Counted from the stretch's first letter, positions 20,281 to 29,637 are shown. The stretch: 64,000 bases of DNA from Salipiger sp. CCB-MM3 (GCF_001687105.1 NZ_CP014595.1:1550001-1614000); one strand, 5' to 3'. Made by a program: numbers and translations. The notes: generated from the sequence alone by a model not told the origin.

Positions 20281-20356
20281 GGGGTTTCCTTATCTGCCGG
20301 ATCTTGGCATATCGGCCCCATATAAGCAGCAAAAACACGGGAACCAAGGGGGACCG

Positions 20357-20794
20357 ATGACTGCACGATACGGCGAGCCGCCCGAATCCGGTCGGCATTA
20401 CACGCTGCGCCCCGGCGCTTATGCGATCCTGCCGCGCAACGGGGCGGTTCTGGTCACCCATCAGGCAGAGCCATGGCCCGAGTACCAGCTTCCGGGCGGC
20501 GGCATCGACGCCGGTGAGTCGCCCATCGCCGCGCTGCACCGCGAGGTTTTCGAGGAAACCGGCTGGCGCATCGCCCGTCCGCGCCGCCTCGGGGCGTTCC
20601 GCCGTTTCACCTTCATGCCCGAATACGATCTCTGGGCCGAGAAGCTGTGCATCATCTATGCAGCGCATCCCGTCCGCCCGCTCGGCCCGCCCAGCGAGCC
20701 GGGGCATGAGGCGGTCTGGATGAACCCAGAGCTTGCCGCCGAGATCCTCGGCAATCCCGGCGACCGCGATTTCCTGCGCCGCGTTCTGGTCTGA
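20357..20794 (+). CDS. Nudix hydrolase
   Basis: A 145-residue Nudix protein. The box is LPGGGIDAGESPIAALHREVFEETG: all catalytic acidic residues and the Arg-equivalent are in place, with H replacing the R-preceding residue. The start ATG 20357 (MTARYGEPPESG) has GGGGGA 2-7 nt upstream. The following IARPRRLGAFRRFTFMPEYDLWAEK is common to alphaproteobacterial Nudix proteins of unknown substrate. It is divergent from hslO and its stop lies 26 bp before a short tandem repeat. Confidence 0.85.
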   Translation: MTARYGEPPESGRHYTLRPGAYAILPRNGAVLVTHQAEPWPEYQLPGGGIDAGESPIAALHREVFEETGWRIARPRRLGAFRRFTFMPEYDLWAEKLCIIYAAHPVRPLGPPSEPGHEAVWMNPELAAEILGNPGDRDFLRRVLV

Positions 20795-20820
20795 AATCCA
20801 AGGGTTCGGCCCGGACTAGT

Positions 20821-20856
20821 GCCTGTATCAGAGCCTGTGTCAGAGCCTGTTTCAGG
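20821..20856. repeat. Three 12-bp tandem repeats overlapping a stop codon
   Basis: Three consecutive copies of GCCTGTNTCAGA (N = A, G, T; the last copy ends in GG). The stop codon of the response regulator/phosphatase gene (20852-20854, minus strand) lies inside the third copy, so changes in copy number would not alter the protein. Confidence 0.85.
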
Positions 20857-22093
20857 GCATTTCGAACTCCAGCAGCGCGGCCGAGACATCGTCGTCGAGC
20901 CGCGCGCCCGCGACAATGCGCTGGGTCAGCCGCCAGAAGAGATCGTCGAGAAACTCGGTGCCGCGACCGCCCCCCGAGCGCACCAACGCAAGCAGCCCCT
21001 CCTGATCGAGCATCCCGCCACCCGGCAGCAGCGCCTCGGTGAACCCGTCGGAATAGAGCAGCAGGCGATCGCCGGGCGATAGTTGCAGCTGCAACCGCTC
21101 GTAGCTCGCGCCGGGGATCAACCCCACCGGCAGACCGCCATGACCGACGAACTCGGCGCTGCCATCGGCGCGCAGCAGCAGCGGAGGCGGATGCCCCGCC
21201 TGCACCAGATCGACCCTGCCCTTGTCGAGATCGGCCACCGCATAGGCCATGGTGAGATACTCGGCGATCCCGGGATCTGCCGCCAGACGCTCATTCATGC
21301 GCCGCGCCACCTCCTCCGGGGCGCGAAAGAGCGTGCCATGCACGATGCGTTCCAGCGCGATGTTCTGCTCGGGAAAGTCGCCGCCCAGCAGTCCGGCAAT
21401 CCGCGCGGTCATCAGCGCCGAAGTAATGCCATGACCCGACACGTCGATGCTGTAGAGCCCGACGCTGCGCTCGCAATGAGAGAAACTGCCGACCAGATCG
21501 CCGCCCACATGCCCGCAGGGTTTCAGCAGCAGGCTGACTTGCGAGGCCCCGATGCGCCTTGCACGCCGGGGCACCAGCGCCTCTTGGATCAACCTTGCCT
21601 GCTGCAGATCGCGATCCACCGCGTCATAGGCGGCCTGCAGATGGCCCAAGGTCGCCGACAGCTGCCGCTGCATCTTCAGGATCCGCGCGCCAGCGTTGAT
21701 CCGGGCGCGCAATTCCGCGGCATTCACCGGCTTGGTCAGGAAATCATCCGCCCCGGCGTCCAAGCCGCGCGCGATCTCGGCCTTGTCGCTTTTTGAGGTG
21801 AGCAGGATGAAATAGCCGTAGCGATCGCCGCATTGCGTTCGGAAGTGGCGACAGAGGTCCAGCCCGTCCATCCCCGGCATCATCCAATCCGACAGCACCG
21901 CATCGGGGCGGCTTTCGGCGCAGATGCGCAGCGCCTCGGCCCCATCCTGCGCCTGCCAGACCTCAAGCCCCCAGCGTTCGAGCATAGAGGACAGGATCTT
22001 CAGCTGCAGCGGACTGTCATCCACCACAAGAACCCGACGGATCGGAGCCTCACCACTTCGATCCTCGAGGTTTTCCGCCAGATAGGGAGACAC
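20852..22093 (-). CDS. Response regulator with PP2C-type (SpoIIE) phosphatase output
   Basis: A 413-residue two-domain signalling protein. The receiver domain (about residues 17-140) has VLVVDDSPLQLKIL, the phospho-acceptor Asp in VLSDWMMPGMDGLDL and the conserved Lys in DDFLTKPV. The C-terminal SpoIIE/RsbU-type phosphatase shows GGDLVGSF, SIDVSGHGITSALMTA, QAGHPPPLLL and LLLYSDGFTEA, all metal-binding aspartates present. GTG 22093 is preferred because AAAGGA lies 6 nt upstream; a TTG at 22126 is the alternative. It probably acts in partner switching or c-di-GMP-free general stress control. A histidine phosphotransfer gene is divergent 135 bp away. Confidence 0.9.
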   Translation of the reverse strand: MSPYLAENLEDRSGEAPIRRVLVVDDSPLQLKILSSMLERWGLEVWQAQDGAEALRICAESRPDAVLSDWMMPGMDGLDLCRHFRTQCGDRYGYFILLTSKSDKAEIARGLDAGADDFLTKPVNAAELRARINAGARILKMQRQLSATLGHLQAAYDAVDRDLQQARLIQEALVPRRARRIGASQVSLLLKPCGHVGGDLVGSFSHCERSVGLYSIDVSGHGITSALMTARIAGLLGGDFPEQNIALERIVHGTLFRAPEEVARRMNERLAADPGIAEYLTMAYAVADLDKGRVDLVQAGHPPPLLLRADGSAEFVGHGGLPVGLIPGASYERLQLQLSPGDRLLLYSDGFTEALLPGGGMLDQEGLLALVRSGGGRGTEFLDDLFWRLTQRIVAGARLDDDVSAALLEFEMP

Positions 22094-22228
22094 CGTATTT
22101 CCTTTGTAGACCCGCCTGCGCGGCAAACCCTAAAGCCCCGGTGTTAACGCCCTGTTTCACCTGACCCGCCGAGATCGAAACACTTCGTTCAGTTTTTGCT
22201 GCGAGCCTTTGCGGACGGAGGTGCATGG

Positions 22229-22612
22229 ATGACCGACAGACCCGAGGGCGCCGCGCGACAGGCGGCTGCGCCCACCTTGATCGACTGGACCCGCGCTGCC
22301 GAGTTGCGCAGAGAGGTGGGGGGCGATGATTTTGATGAGATCGTCGCGCTTTTCCTGCGCGAGGTGCAGCGCGTTCTGGATGCTCTGCCTGCCCAAGCCT
22401 CGGAAGTGCCCGACCTTGCGGACAGGCTGCATTTTCTCAAAGGCAGCAGCCTGAACCTTGGGTTCGCGCGGATGTCGGCCCTGTGCGAAAGCGGCGAGCA
22501 GGCCGCCACCACCGGCAAAGGCGATACTGTCGACCTATCGGCGCTGCGCGACTGCTTTGCCCGCTCACGGGCGGAATTTCTGGATCAGCTTGCCGTGCGG
22601 CTGGTCGCGTGA
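22229..22612 (+). CDS. Histidine phosphotransfer (Hpt) domain protein
   Basis: A 127-residue single-domain protein. The Hpt signature DRLHFLKGSSLNLGFARMSALCESGE holds the phospho-accepting His followed by LKGSS. ATG 22229 (MTDRPEGAAR) is preceded by GGAGG at 7 nt or so, and in-frame upstream ATG is less well placed. Such stand-alone Hpt proteins relay phosphate between a hybrid kinase and a response regulator. The divergent response regulator/phosphatase is the obvious candidate partner. Confidence 0.85.
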   Translation: MTDRPEGAARQAAAPTLIDWTRAAELRREVGGDDFDEIVALFLREVQRVLDALPAQASEVPDLADRLHFLKGSSLNLGFARMSALCESGEQAATTGKGDTVDLSALRDCFARSRAEFLDQLAVRLVA

Positions 22613-22664
22613 AACGAACGGCCAGCCCAAGACGCCCAGCGCGCCCACATCATGTGACGACGAG

Positions 22665-23891
22665 TCAGATGACAAATTGCGCCAGAACCTCATCGTCGGT
22701 GATGTCGCGATAGGCATAGCCATGCGCGTCCAGCTTGCCGAAAAGCGCGTCGAAATTCTTCGGATCGGCGGTCTCGATCCCGATCAGCACCGAACCGAAG
22801 TTGCGCGCCGATTTCTTCAGGTATTCGAACCGGGCGATATCATCCTCGGGACCAAGGAAGTTCAGGAAATCCTTCAGCGCGCCGGGACGCTGCGGCAGGC
22901 GCAGGATGAAGTATTTCTTCACACCCGAGTAGCGCAGCGCCCGTTCCTTGACCTCCGGCAGACGCTCGAAGTCGAAATTGCCGCCCGAGGTGATGCAGAC
23001 CACGGTCTTGCCGCGGATCGCCTGCCCCAGATCCTTCAGCGCATCGACCGAAAGCGCCCCCGCAGGCTCGAGCACCACACCCTCGACGTTCAGCATCTCG
23101 AGCATGGAGGTGCAGAGCCGGTCTTCGTTGATGGTCAGCGTGTTGGCAACGCCGACCCCCTTCAGCACCTCGAAGGTCTTGCTGCCGATCTGCGCCACCG
23201 CCGCGCCGTCGGCGAAATTGTCGACCGCCGCCAGAGGCACCGGCTTGCCCGCCTCGAGCGCTGCGCGCAGGCAGGCCCCGCCCTGCGGCTCGACAAAGGT
23301 ATAGTGCGTGTCGGTGCCGAAATAGCTCAGCAGGCCGGAGCCAAGCCCGCCACCGCCGACCGGGATCACCAGATGATCGGGCACGCGGCCCAACTGCCGT
23401 TCGATCTCAACCGCCACGGTGGCCTGCCCCTCGATCACGTCCTGATCGTCGAAGGGCGACAGGAAATGCCCGCCGATCTCGGCACAATAGCCCTGCGCCG
23501 CCTTCAGGCATTCGTCGAAATAGTCCCCGATGAGGCGGATCTCGACATTCTCGCCACCGAACATCCGGGTCTTCTGGATCTTTTGCTGCGGCGTGGTCAC
23601 CGGCATGAAGATCACGCCGCGCTTGTCGAACTGGCGGCACATATAGGCGACGCCCTGCGCGTGGTTGCCCGCGCTTGCGGCCACAAAGGTCTCGACATCG
23701 GGGCGCTTGCGCATGGCGTTGAACGCGCCGCGCAGCTTGTAGCTGCGCACCGGGCTCAGATCCTCGCGCTTCAGCCAGATGTCGGCGCCGTGAAGCTGCG
23801 ACAGGTGATCGTTGCGCAGAAGCGGCGTCTCGGGAAAGACCGAGCGCATTTCTTCTGTGGCGGCGCGGGCGTGATCGAGAAACTCATCCAT
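22665..23891 (-). CDS. ilvA: Threonine ammonia-lyase (threonine deaminase)
   Basis: A 408-residue PLP enzyme turning threonine into 2-oxobutanoate, the first step of isoleucine synthesis. The PLP lysine is in [11 protein letters not shown]; the phosphate loop is [21 protein letters not shown] is the Asn-containing active-site motif. The C-terminal 85 residues ([21 protein letters not shown]) form a single ACT-like regulatory domain, the short form typical of these bacteria. ATG 23891 ([10 protein letters not shown]) is chosen; an upstream start would add 12 unrelated residues. Confidence 0.92.
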   Translation of the reverse strand: MDEFLDHARAATEEMRSVFPETPLLRNDHLSQLHGADIWLKREDLSPVRSYKLRGAFNAMRKRPDVETFVAASAGNHAQGVAYMCRQFDKRGVIFMPVTTPQQKIQKTRMFGGENVEIRLIGDYFDECLKAAQGYCAEIGGHFLSPFDDQDVIEGQATVAVEIERQLGRVPDHLVIPVGGGGLGSGLLSYFGTDTHYTFVEPQGGACLRAALEAGKPVPLAAVDNFADGAAVAQIGSKTFEVLKGVGVANTLTINEDRLCTSMLEMLNVEGVVLEPAGALSVDALKDLGQAIRGKTVVCITSGGNFDFERLPEVKERALRYSGVKKYFILRLPQRPGALKDFLNFLGPEDDIARFEYLKKSARNFGSVLIGIETADPKNFDALFGKLDAHGYAYRDITDDEVLAQFVI

Positions 23892-23952
23892 GCCCACCGA
23901 CTTGGCGCATCGAAGGCGTTTGCGCAAGCCTCCTCAGACGCTGCAGTTTCGG

Positions 23953-24690
23953 TCAGTCGATCGGCCGCCCCTCGATGAAATGGCCGTAAAGCGAGGTGAG
24001 GATCGAGATGCCGATCATCGTGGCGAACCAGTTGATCACCAGCCCGTAGACCAGATTGATGATCGAGCCCGCCGTATCGTCGATCAGCGCCGGCAGCTCG
24101 ACCAGCAGCGAGCCGCCGATCACCACAAGCGCCAGCGTGATCACCGCGCCATCGTCGTCCTTGGTGGCCTTCCACGCATCCTTGAGGCTCAGCCGCTCGC
24201 CCACCGCAGCGGCAGGCAGGATCAGCCCGAGGCGGAAGAACAGATAGCCGCCCAAGCCCACCAGACCGAAGACGAGGATCGGCGCCAGCCCCGGCAGTCC
24301 CGCGCTGATCAGCGCCACCGGGATCGCCGCGACCATGAGCCCGAGAAAGATCACCAGCCCGATCATGATCGACCGCCCGAAGTAGCCGAGAATCTCGCCG
24401 CCATGCCAACGCGGCAGCCAGCCGCGCGGCGTCTCTCCGGTCAGCACGAAGCGGTGCCATGCCACGGCGATCCAGAGGCTCGCCAGCACCGCCAGCACCA
24501 CCAGCACCAGCGCCGGAACGCCGATCACATTCACCGGCCCGCCGGAAGCATCTGCCTGCATGGGATGCAGATAGGTGGCGATCTGACTGGCCACCTGCAC
24601 CAGATAGAGCACCAGCGAGACGCGCAGCGCGGTGCCCAGATTGTCGATCACCATGCGCAGGGAATGCAGGAAAATCCGCCAGCCCTTCAT
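23953..24690 (-). CDS. Integral membrane protein of unknown function
   Basis: A 245-residue protein with about six hydrophobic segments, beginning [26 protein letters not shown]. It contains the amphipathic connectors [29 protein letters not shown] and [16 protein letters not shown], a layout seen in YciC/DUF-type six-helix membrane proteins of alphaproteobacteria. No catalytic motif is visible, so no function is proposed. The start at ATG 24690 has GGTGGGG upstream. The gene is divergent from argG (132 bp between starts) and 61 bp upstream of ilvA on the same strand. Confidence 0.75.
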   Translation of the reverse strand: MKGWRIFLHSLRMVIDNLGTALRVSLVLYLVQVASQIATYLHPMQADASGGPVNVIGVPALVLVVLAVLASLWIAVAWHRFVLTGETPRGWLPRWHGGEILGYFGRSIMIGLVIFLGLMVAAIPVALISAGLPGLAPILVFGLVGLGGYLFFRLGLILPAAAVGERLSLKDAWKATKDDDGAVITLALVVIGGSLLVELPALIDDTAGSIINLVYGLVINWFATMIGISILTSLYGHFIEGRPID

Positions 24691-24822
24691 CAAAAACCCC
24701 ACCTTTTCGAAATTCACCCGGCGATCGCTAGCATATGGACCCCGCAGGTCAACGGGCGATCCTTGCCCCCGATGATAAAAGGCAGTAATGCGCGAAGCCA
24801 GTTCATACGTGAGGGAATGTCC

Positions 24823-26043
24823 ATGTCCGCGCCCAAGAAAGTCGTCCTGGCCTATTCCGGGGGCCTCGACACCTCGATCATCCTGAAATGGCTGCAAGCC
24901 GAATACGGCTGCGAGGTTGTCACCTTCACCGCCGATCTCGGTCAGGGGGAAGAGCTGGAACCCGCCCGCGCCAAGGCAGAGATGCTGGGCGTGAGTGAAA
25001 TTTACATCGAAGACCTGCGCGAAGAGTTCGTGCGTGATTTCGTCTTCCCGATGTTCCGCGCCAACGCGCTTTACGAGGGGCTCTACCTGCTGGGCACCTC
25101 GATCGCCCGCCCGCTGATCTCCAAGCGCCTTGTCGAGATCGCCGCCGCGACCGGTGCCGATGCCGTCGCCCATGGCGCCACCGGCAAGGGCAACGATCAG
25201 GTCCGCTTCGAGCTGGCCTGCTACGCGCTGAACCCCGACATCAAGGTGATCGCGCCGTGGCGCCTGTGGGATCTCACCTCGCGCACGAAGCTCATCGACT
25301 TCGCCGAGAAGAACCAGATCCCGATCGCCAAGGACAAGCGCGGCGAAGCGCCCTTCTCGGTCGATGCGAACCTTCTGCACACCTCCTCCGAGGGCAAGGT
25401 GCTGGAGAACCCCGCCGAGCAGGCCCCCGACTACGTGCTGCAGCGCACCGTGCCGGTCGAGCAGGCGCCGAACGAGCCCGAGTATATCGAAGTGACCTTC
25501 GAAAAGGGTGACGCCGTGGCGATCAACGGCGAGGCGATGTCGCCCGCGACGATCCTCACCAAGCTCAACGAGCTGGGCGGCAAGCACGGCATCGGCGTTC
25601 TGGACCTCGTGGAAAACCGTTTCGTCGGCATGAAGTCGCGCGGCATCTACGAGACCCCGGGCGGCACCGTGCTGCTCGAAGCGCACCGCGGCATCGAGCA
25701 GATCACGCTGGATTCCGGCGCCGGTCACCTCAAGGATTCGATCATGCCGCGCTACGCCGAGCTGATCTACAACGGCTTCTGGTTCTCGCCCGAGCGCGAG
25801 ATGCTGCAGGCGCTGATCGACAAGAGCCAAGAGCACGTCAGCGGCACCGTCCGCCTGAAGCTCTACAAGGGCTCGGCGCGCACCGTGGCGCGCTGGTCGG
25901 ATCACTCGCTGTACTCCGAGGCGCATGTGACTTTTGAGGATGACGCCGGTGCCTACGACCAGCAGGACGCGGCGGGCTTCATCCAGCTCAACGCCCTGCG
26001 CCTGAAGCTGCTGGCCGCGCGGAACCGCCGCCTGAAAGGCTGA
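24823..26043 (+). CDS. argG: Argininosuccinate synthase
   Basis: A 406-residue ATP-dependent enzyme joining citrulline and aspartate in arginine synthesis. The N-terminal PP-loop [18 protein letters not shown] is intact. Downstream landmarks are [14 protein letters not shown], the [13 protein letters not shown] motif and [12 protein letters not shown] 24823 (MSAPKKVVL) is chosen because GAGGGA lies 6 nt before it; ATG 24817 would sit directly on that ribosome-binding site. It is followed by a strong terminator and is monocistronic. Confidence 0.96.
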   Translation: MSAPKKVVLAYSGGLDTSIILKWLQAEYGCEVVTFTADLGQGEELEPARAKAEMLGVSEIYIEDLREEFVRDFVFPMFRANALYEGLYLLGTSIARPLISKRLVEIAAATGADAVAHGATGKGNDQVRFELACYALNPDIKVIAPWRLWDLTSRTKLIDFAEKNQIPIAKDKRGEAPFSVDANLLHTSSEGKVLENPAEQAPDYVLQRTVPVEQAPNEPEYIEVTFEKGDAVAINGEAMSPATILTKLNELGGKHGIGVLDLVENRFVGMKSRGIYETPGGTVLLEAHRGIEQITLDSGAGHLKDSIMPRYAELIYNGFWFSPEREMLQALIDKSQEHVSGTVRLKLYKGSARTVARWSDHSLYSEAHVTFEDDAGAYDQQDAAGFIQLNALRLKLLAARNRRLKG

Positions 26044-26069
26044 GCCCTTTCCCAGCGCTGACCCGAATG

Positions 26070-26106
26070 ATCCCCGCCGGACATGCCTCCGGCGGGGATA
26101 TTTTTT
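26070..26106 (+). terminator. Rho-independent terminator after argG
   Basis: A 12-bp perfect stem (26070-26081 with 26088-26099, arm ATCCCCGCCGGA) is followed directly by ATTTTTT. Its tail also forms part of the hairpin-plus-GAAG-tail repeat described separately. Confidence 0.93.
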
Positions 26107-26196
26107 CCAAGAGGAAGATCACAAGCTCCGCTGCTTCCTCTTGGTCGAAATATCCCGGGGGAGACGCGCGCAGCGCGGCGGGGGCGGAGCCCCTTT
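26095..26196. repeat. Two copies of an intergenic tail repeat in inverted orientation, with a hairpin unit
   Basis: Arm 26095-26117 (GGGATATTT-N5-CAAGAGGAAG) and arm 26134-26156 are reverse complements with 3 mismatches in 23 bp. On the minus strand, copy two continues from 26196 with a GGGGC-TCC-GCCCC hairpin and a second GC hairpin before CCCGGGATATTT. The same architecture recurs at 29638-29694. Confidence 0.75.
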
Positions 26197-26272
26197 CTTC
26201 CATAGGTACGCCCCCGCCTCCCGCTCCGCCGCACACTGCGGTAGGCTCGCCCGCGCAGGCGGAGGGCACGAC

Positions 26273-26689
26273 ATGGCAGAACTTCAGGAATTCATCGACG
26301 CACAGGCGCAGGTCTGGCCGCAGGTGACGCGCGAGCTGCGGCAGGGGCAGAAGGTCACCCATTGGATCTGGTGGGTGTTTCCGCAATTGGCCGAGCTCGG
26401 CCGCTCTCCCCGCGCGCGCCATTTCGGTCTGCGCGACGCCGCCGAGGCACAGGCCTATCTCGCGCATCCGCTGCTCGGGGCGCGGCTCGAGGAATGCGCG
26501 GGGCTGCTTCTGCTTCATGAAGGCAAGACACCCGAAGCGATCCTCGGGCCGGTCGATGCTTTGAAGGTGCGCTCCTGCATGACGCTGTTTGAGGCGCTGC
26601 CATCCGCGCCCGGCGTCTTCGCCGAGGTGCTCGACACGCTCTATGAGGGCAGCCGCTGCCCGGTGACAAGCGCCGCACTGGCAGGCTGA
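26273..26689 (+). CDS. DUF1810 family protein
   Basis: A 138-residue helical protein. The DUF1810 features are visible: an N-terminal ELQEFIDAQAQVWPQVTRELRQGQKVTHWIWWVFPQL with the conserved HW-WW-FPQ, then SPRARHFGLRDAAEAQAYLAHPLLGARL and a C-terminal LFE-LPSAPGVFAEVLDTLYEG. ATG 26273 with GGAGGG 6 nt upstream is the start; the longer open frame upstream overlaps the repeat element. Function is not established; family members are small cytosolic proteins. It is monocistronic. Confidence 0.85.
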   Translation: MAELQEFIDAQAQVWPQVTRELRQGQKVTHWIWWVFPQLAELGRSPRARHFGLRDAAEAQAYLAHPLLGARLEECAGLLLLHEGKTPEAILGPVDALKVRSCMTLFEALPSAPGVFAEVLDTLYEGSRCPVTSAALAG

Positions 26690-26707
26690 AGCGGCAGACA
26701 CATCATT

Positions 26708-26749
26708 CTGAAGAACAAATAAAAAGTCCTGAAGGACAAATAAAAATGG
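26708..26749. repeat. 21-bp imperfect tandem duplication
   Basis: CTGAAGAACAAATAAAAAGTC at 26708-26728 is followed at once by a copy (26729-26749) differing at 4 positions. Both copies carry ACAAATAAAAA. Confidence 0.8.
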
Positions 26750-26780
26750 CCGCTTCCGGTCACGACACCGGAAGCGGCCA
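26747..26780 (-). terminator. Strong hairpin, probable minus-strand terminator
   Basis: A 14-bp perfect stem (26747-26760 with 26767-26780, arm TGGCCGCTTCCGGT) with a 6-nt loop. On the minus strand it is followed by an ATTTTTATTT run, so it likely ends transcription coming from the aminotransferase/sulfotransferase pair 400 bp away, or an RNA made in the gap. Confidence 0.6.
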
Positions 26781-27190
26781 AGGACGTGCAAAGGTGGGGA
26801 TACGCAAGCACGCCCTTGCAAGGGGACGCCGGACAAGCCGCGATTGTGCGACCAAAGCCCGCGTCCGATCCCGAATTTCAAACCGTTTTTATTTACCGTC
26901 TTGTTCCGTGGCCCACTGCGTCAACTTGCACCACACATCTTAATAAAACCTAAGACGCGGCAGACCTCGGGCGGCTCAACTCGTACCGTTACCCTTACGC
27001 CGTCCAGCAACCCACAGGAGCAAAGCGGGCTATTTCGCACGGCGCTTTCCTATACACGCAGGGCTCACACGGTGAGTTTCAGCGGCTCGAAGTTTTTTCT
27101 ACATTTTTTGTGAATCTTTTTCGGGCGCGTGTTTGCCAGCCCCCGCAAGGCTTGGCGGGGGCGCTACGGAACACCCCCGCCGCGCTACGC

Positions 27191-27904
27191 TCAGAGCGCC
27201 TCGGCGCGGAGCCGTTCGTAGAGCGGCAGCGCCTCATCGGCGACCTGCGCCGCCTCTCCGGAGAGCTCGGGCAGCGGCCCTTCGGCACCAGCAAAACCGG
27301 TCGAGCGATGCACCGAGCCATACCAATGCGGTGCCCAGACGCCGTCCTGCGCATGGCCGCCGGCGGGCCACGACAGCATCGCCGGATCGAAGCTGAGGCC
27401 GATGGCGGCGCACAGGCGGCGCAGCATGACCTCGGGATCGCGCCGGATGTCGGCGCTGTCGATCACCACAGGGCTTTGCCCGGCGGCGCGCATCTCGTCA
27501 TAAAGCTCGGCCTGCTGGCGAAACCCCATGTCCTCGGCGGTGGCCGCCTCCCAGCCCTTGGTGAAACTGGCCACCACGCGCGCCGGGTGGCGGATCAGGA
27601 AGACGTTGACGCAGTTCGCCATGAAGCCACGCGGAATGCCGTCGATCATGTGCTGTACCATGTGCTTGTGGTACACATGCGGCTTGCCGCCGGGGATCGG
27701 CCCGAGCAGGCTCTGTGCCACCTCTTCGGCGCTCTCGGGGCGGCTTTGCTTGATCGCCTCGCCCATCGGATGATCGAGGCCCGTGAGCCGCAGGTAGGGG
27801 CCGTAAAAGGGCTCGTCCACCACGTGAAAATCGGCGCGATTGCCGAAGGAATACATCAGCGCCGTCGACAGATTGCGCGGCCCGGACCACATGGCCAGTC
27901 TCAT
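27191..27904 (-). CDS. Sulfotransferase-like protein
   Basis: A 237-residue P-loop-like protein. The start RLAMWSGPRNLSTALMYSFG is the PAPS 5'-phosphosulfate-binding pattern of sulfotransferases (WSGPRNxS), and DFHVVDEPFYG and IRHPARVVASFTKGW (the 3'-phosphate-binding RxPxxxxxS) follow. ATG 27904 with GAGG 8 nt upstream is the start; a TTG at 27910 is the alternative. It is 10 bp downstream of the aminotransferase and surely co-transcribed. Natural substrate unknown. Confidence 0.8.
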   Translation of the reverse strand: MRLAMWSGPRNLSTALMYSFGNRADFHVVDEPFYGPYLRLTGLDHPMGEAIKQSRPESAEEVAQSLLGPIPGGKPHVYHKHMVQHMIDGIPRGFMANCVNVFLIRHPARVVASFTKGWEAATAEDMGFRQQAELYDEMRAAGQSPVVIDSADIRRDPEVMLRRLCAAIGLSFDPAMLSWPAGGHAQDGVWAPHWYGSVHRSTGFAGAEGPLPELSGEAAQVADEALPLYERLRAEAL

Positions 27905-27914
27905 TGGCAAAGCC

Positions 27915-28811
27915 TCACGGTTTCACAAGTTCCATATAAAGATCGCGGATGCGCTGTGTCACCGGGCCCATCTCGCCGCTGCCGATCCGCCGCCCGTCGA
28001 TCTCGGACACCGGGGTCTGCGCGCCGAAGGTGCCGGTTAGGAAGGCCTCGTCGGCACCATATGTATCGACCAGCGAGTAGTTGCGCTCGTGGACGGGAAT
28101 GCCATTGGCGCGGCAGAGGTCGATCACCTTCTGCCGGGTGATGCCGTTCATGCAATAATCGCCGGTGGAGGTCCAAACCTCGCCCTTGCGGACGATGAAG
28201 AAGTTGCAGGCGTTGGTGGTGTTCACGAAGCCATGCACGTCGAGCATCAGCGCCTCATCCGCGCCAGCCTTCTCGGCGGCGACACAGGCGAGGATGCAGT
28301 TGAGCTTGGAATGCGAGTTGAGCTTGGGATCCTGCGTCATCGGCAGACCGCGCTGGTGCGGCACGGTGGCAAGACGGATCGGGCGCGGGATCGAGGGCTT
28401 TGAATGCTCCATCAGGATCACCACGGTCGGCCCCTGCCGCGACAGCGCCGGATGCTGGAACGGGCGGGTCTTGAGGCCGCGGGTGATCATCAGGCGGCAA
28501 TGCGCGTCGGTGCTCATACCGTTGGCCGCCTGCGTCTCATGAAGCGCGGCGATCAGCGCGTCGCGGTTCATGCCGATGTCGAGGTCGATGGCCAGCGCCG
28601 CCTCGAACAGCCGGTCGAGATGCTCGTCCAGAAAGCACCAGCGCCCGTCATAGAGCCGCAGCCCCTCCCATATGCCATCGCCCAGCATGAACCCCGAATC
28701 ATAGACCGAGACCAGCGCCTCGGCTTTGGGTTTCAGCGTGCCATTGACCCAGATCTGGATCGTCTCGTTGCGGAGGTCCTCCTCCGCCTGATGCGTGGTG
28801 ATCTTGTCCAT
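27915..28811 (-). CDS. Fold-type IV PLP aminotransferase (branched-chain/D-amino acid type)
   Basis: A 298-residue class IV aminotransferase. The N-terminal VNGTLKPKAEALVSVYDSGFMLGDGIWEGLRLYDG is characteristic. The PLP lysine is in LNSHSKLNCILA, followed by GADEALMLDVHGFVNTTNACNFFIV and ITRQKVIDLCRANGI. The family includes branched-chain aminotransferases, D-alanine transaminases and aminodeoxychorismate lyase; substrate specificity cannot be assigned. The coupled sulfotransferase-like gene suggests one unusual pathway or a conserved pair. Confidence 0.86.
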   Translation of the reverse strand: MDKITTHQAEEDLRNETIQIWVNGTLKPKAEALVSVYDSGFMLGDGIWEGLRLYDGRWCFLDEHLDRLFEAALAIDLDIGMNRDALIAALHETQAANGMSTDAHCRLMITRGLKTRPFQHPALSRQGPTVVILMEHSKPSIPRPIRLATVPHQRGLPMTQDPKLNSHSKLNCILACVAAEKAGADEALMLDVHGFVNTTNACNFFIVRKGEVWTSTGDYCMNGITRQKVIDLCRANGIPVHERNYSLVDTYGADEAFLTGTFGAQTPVSEIDGRRIGSGEMGPVTQRIRDLYMELVKP

Positions 28812-28989
28812 GCAGGCACGCTAGGGCCGCCGCTGGCGAAGGGAAAGCCCCATGATGACCCCCCGTGATAAAGCCGCGAGATCAGGCCGTGCCGCGGAAC
28901 AGTGGCTGTCACCAAGCGGTGAGCCGCGCGGATTTTGATTGATCGAACCGGCCCGCGCCCGCAGCCTGAGGCAAAGCGGAGGAGAGATC

Positions 28990-29637
28990 ATGAAACGGCT
29001 GCTGATGAAATGCCTGCTGGGCCTTGCGCTGGCGGCGCCCGCATTTGCCCTGCCCGCGGCAGTTCGGGCCGGAGAGATCGTGGTCGCCGGCGGCTGTTTC
29101 TGGTGCGTCGAAGCCGATTTCGAGAAGGTGAAAGGCGTGCGCGAGGCGGTCTCGGGATATACCGGCGGGAGGACCGCCAACCCCAGCTACAAACAGGTCA
29201 GCGCGGGCGGCACCGGGCATTATGAGGCGGTGCGCATCATCTTCGATGACGCCCGCGTCTCGGCAGAGGAGCTTTACGCGCTGTTCTTCCGCTCGATCGA
29301 CCCGACCGACGCGGGCGGGCAATTCTGCGACAGGGGTGAGAGCTATCGCACTGCAATCTTCGTCACTGGCGGGGCGCAGCGCGCCGCAGCGGAAACCGCG
29401 AAAGCTCAGGCGCAGGCCGCCTTGGGGAAAAAGATCGTCACCCCGATCCTGCCCGCGGGGCGCTTCTGGCCAGCCGAGGGCTATCATCAGGATTACTACA
29501 AGGGCGACAGTCTCGTGCTGACCCGCTTCGGCCCGCTCCGGCAGGCCTCTGCCTATAAGCGCTATCGCGAGGCCTGCGGGCGGGATGCCCGGGTGCGGCA
29601 GCTTTGGGGCAGCGCCGCGCCCTTTGCCGGGGGCTGA
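28990..29637 (+). CDS. msrA: Peptide-methionine (S)-S-oxide reductase, exported
   Basis: A 215-residue MsrA. The catalytic motif [15 protein letters not shown] is intact, followed by [27 protein letters not shown] and [24 protein letters not shown]. The N-terminus [27 protein letters not shown] is a signal peptide, so this copy repairs oxidised methionine in the periplasm. A GGAGGAGAG sequence precedes ATG 28990. The gene is divergent from the aminotransferase and is followed by the hairpin repeat. Confidence 0.92.
   Translation: MKRLLMKCLLGLALAAPAFALPAAVRAGEIVVAGGCFWCVEADFEKVKGVREAVSGYTGGRTANPSYKQVSAGGTGHYEAVRIIFDDARVSAEELYALFFRSIDPTDAGGQFCDRGESYRTAIFVTGGAQRAAAETAKAQAQAALGKKIVTPILPAGRFWPAEGYHQDYYKGDSLVLTRFGPLRQASAYKRYREACGRDARVRQLWGSAAPFAGG

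Larger units (their letters stand above)
26690..27190. other. 500-bp gene-free region
   Basis: No convincing coding sequence. Contents are a 21-bp imperfect tandem duplication at 26708-26749, a 14-bp stem hairpin at 26747-26780, then mixed A/T-richer sequence with T-runs near 27093-27120, and an 8-bp GC-rich stem (27139-27146 with 27155-27162) beside the sulfotransferase-like gene. The two short open frames in it have no family-like features. An unannotated small RNA is possible but I see no signature. Confidence 0.4.

Noticed and set aside
26844..27113. An 89-codon open frame in the 500-bp gap
   Set aside because: No family features, no ribosome-binding site, and a composition like non-coding DNA.
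27139..27162. A GC-rich stem beside the sulfotransferase-like gene as its terminator
   Set aside because: The 8-bp stem exists but is not followed by a T run on the minus strand, so it is not a convincing rho-independent terminator.
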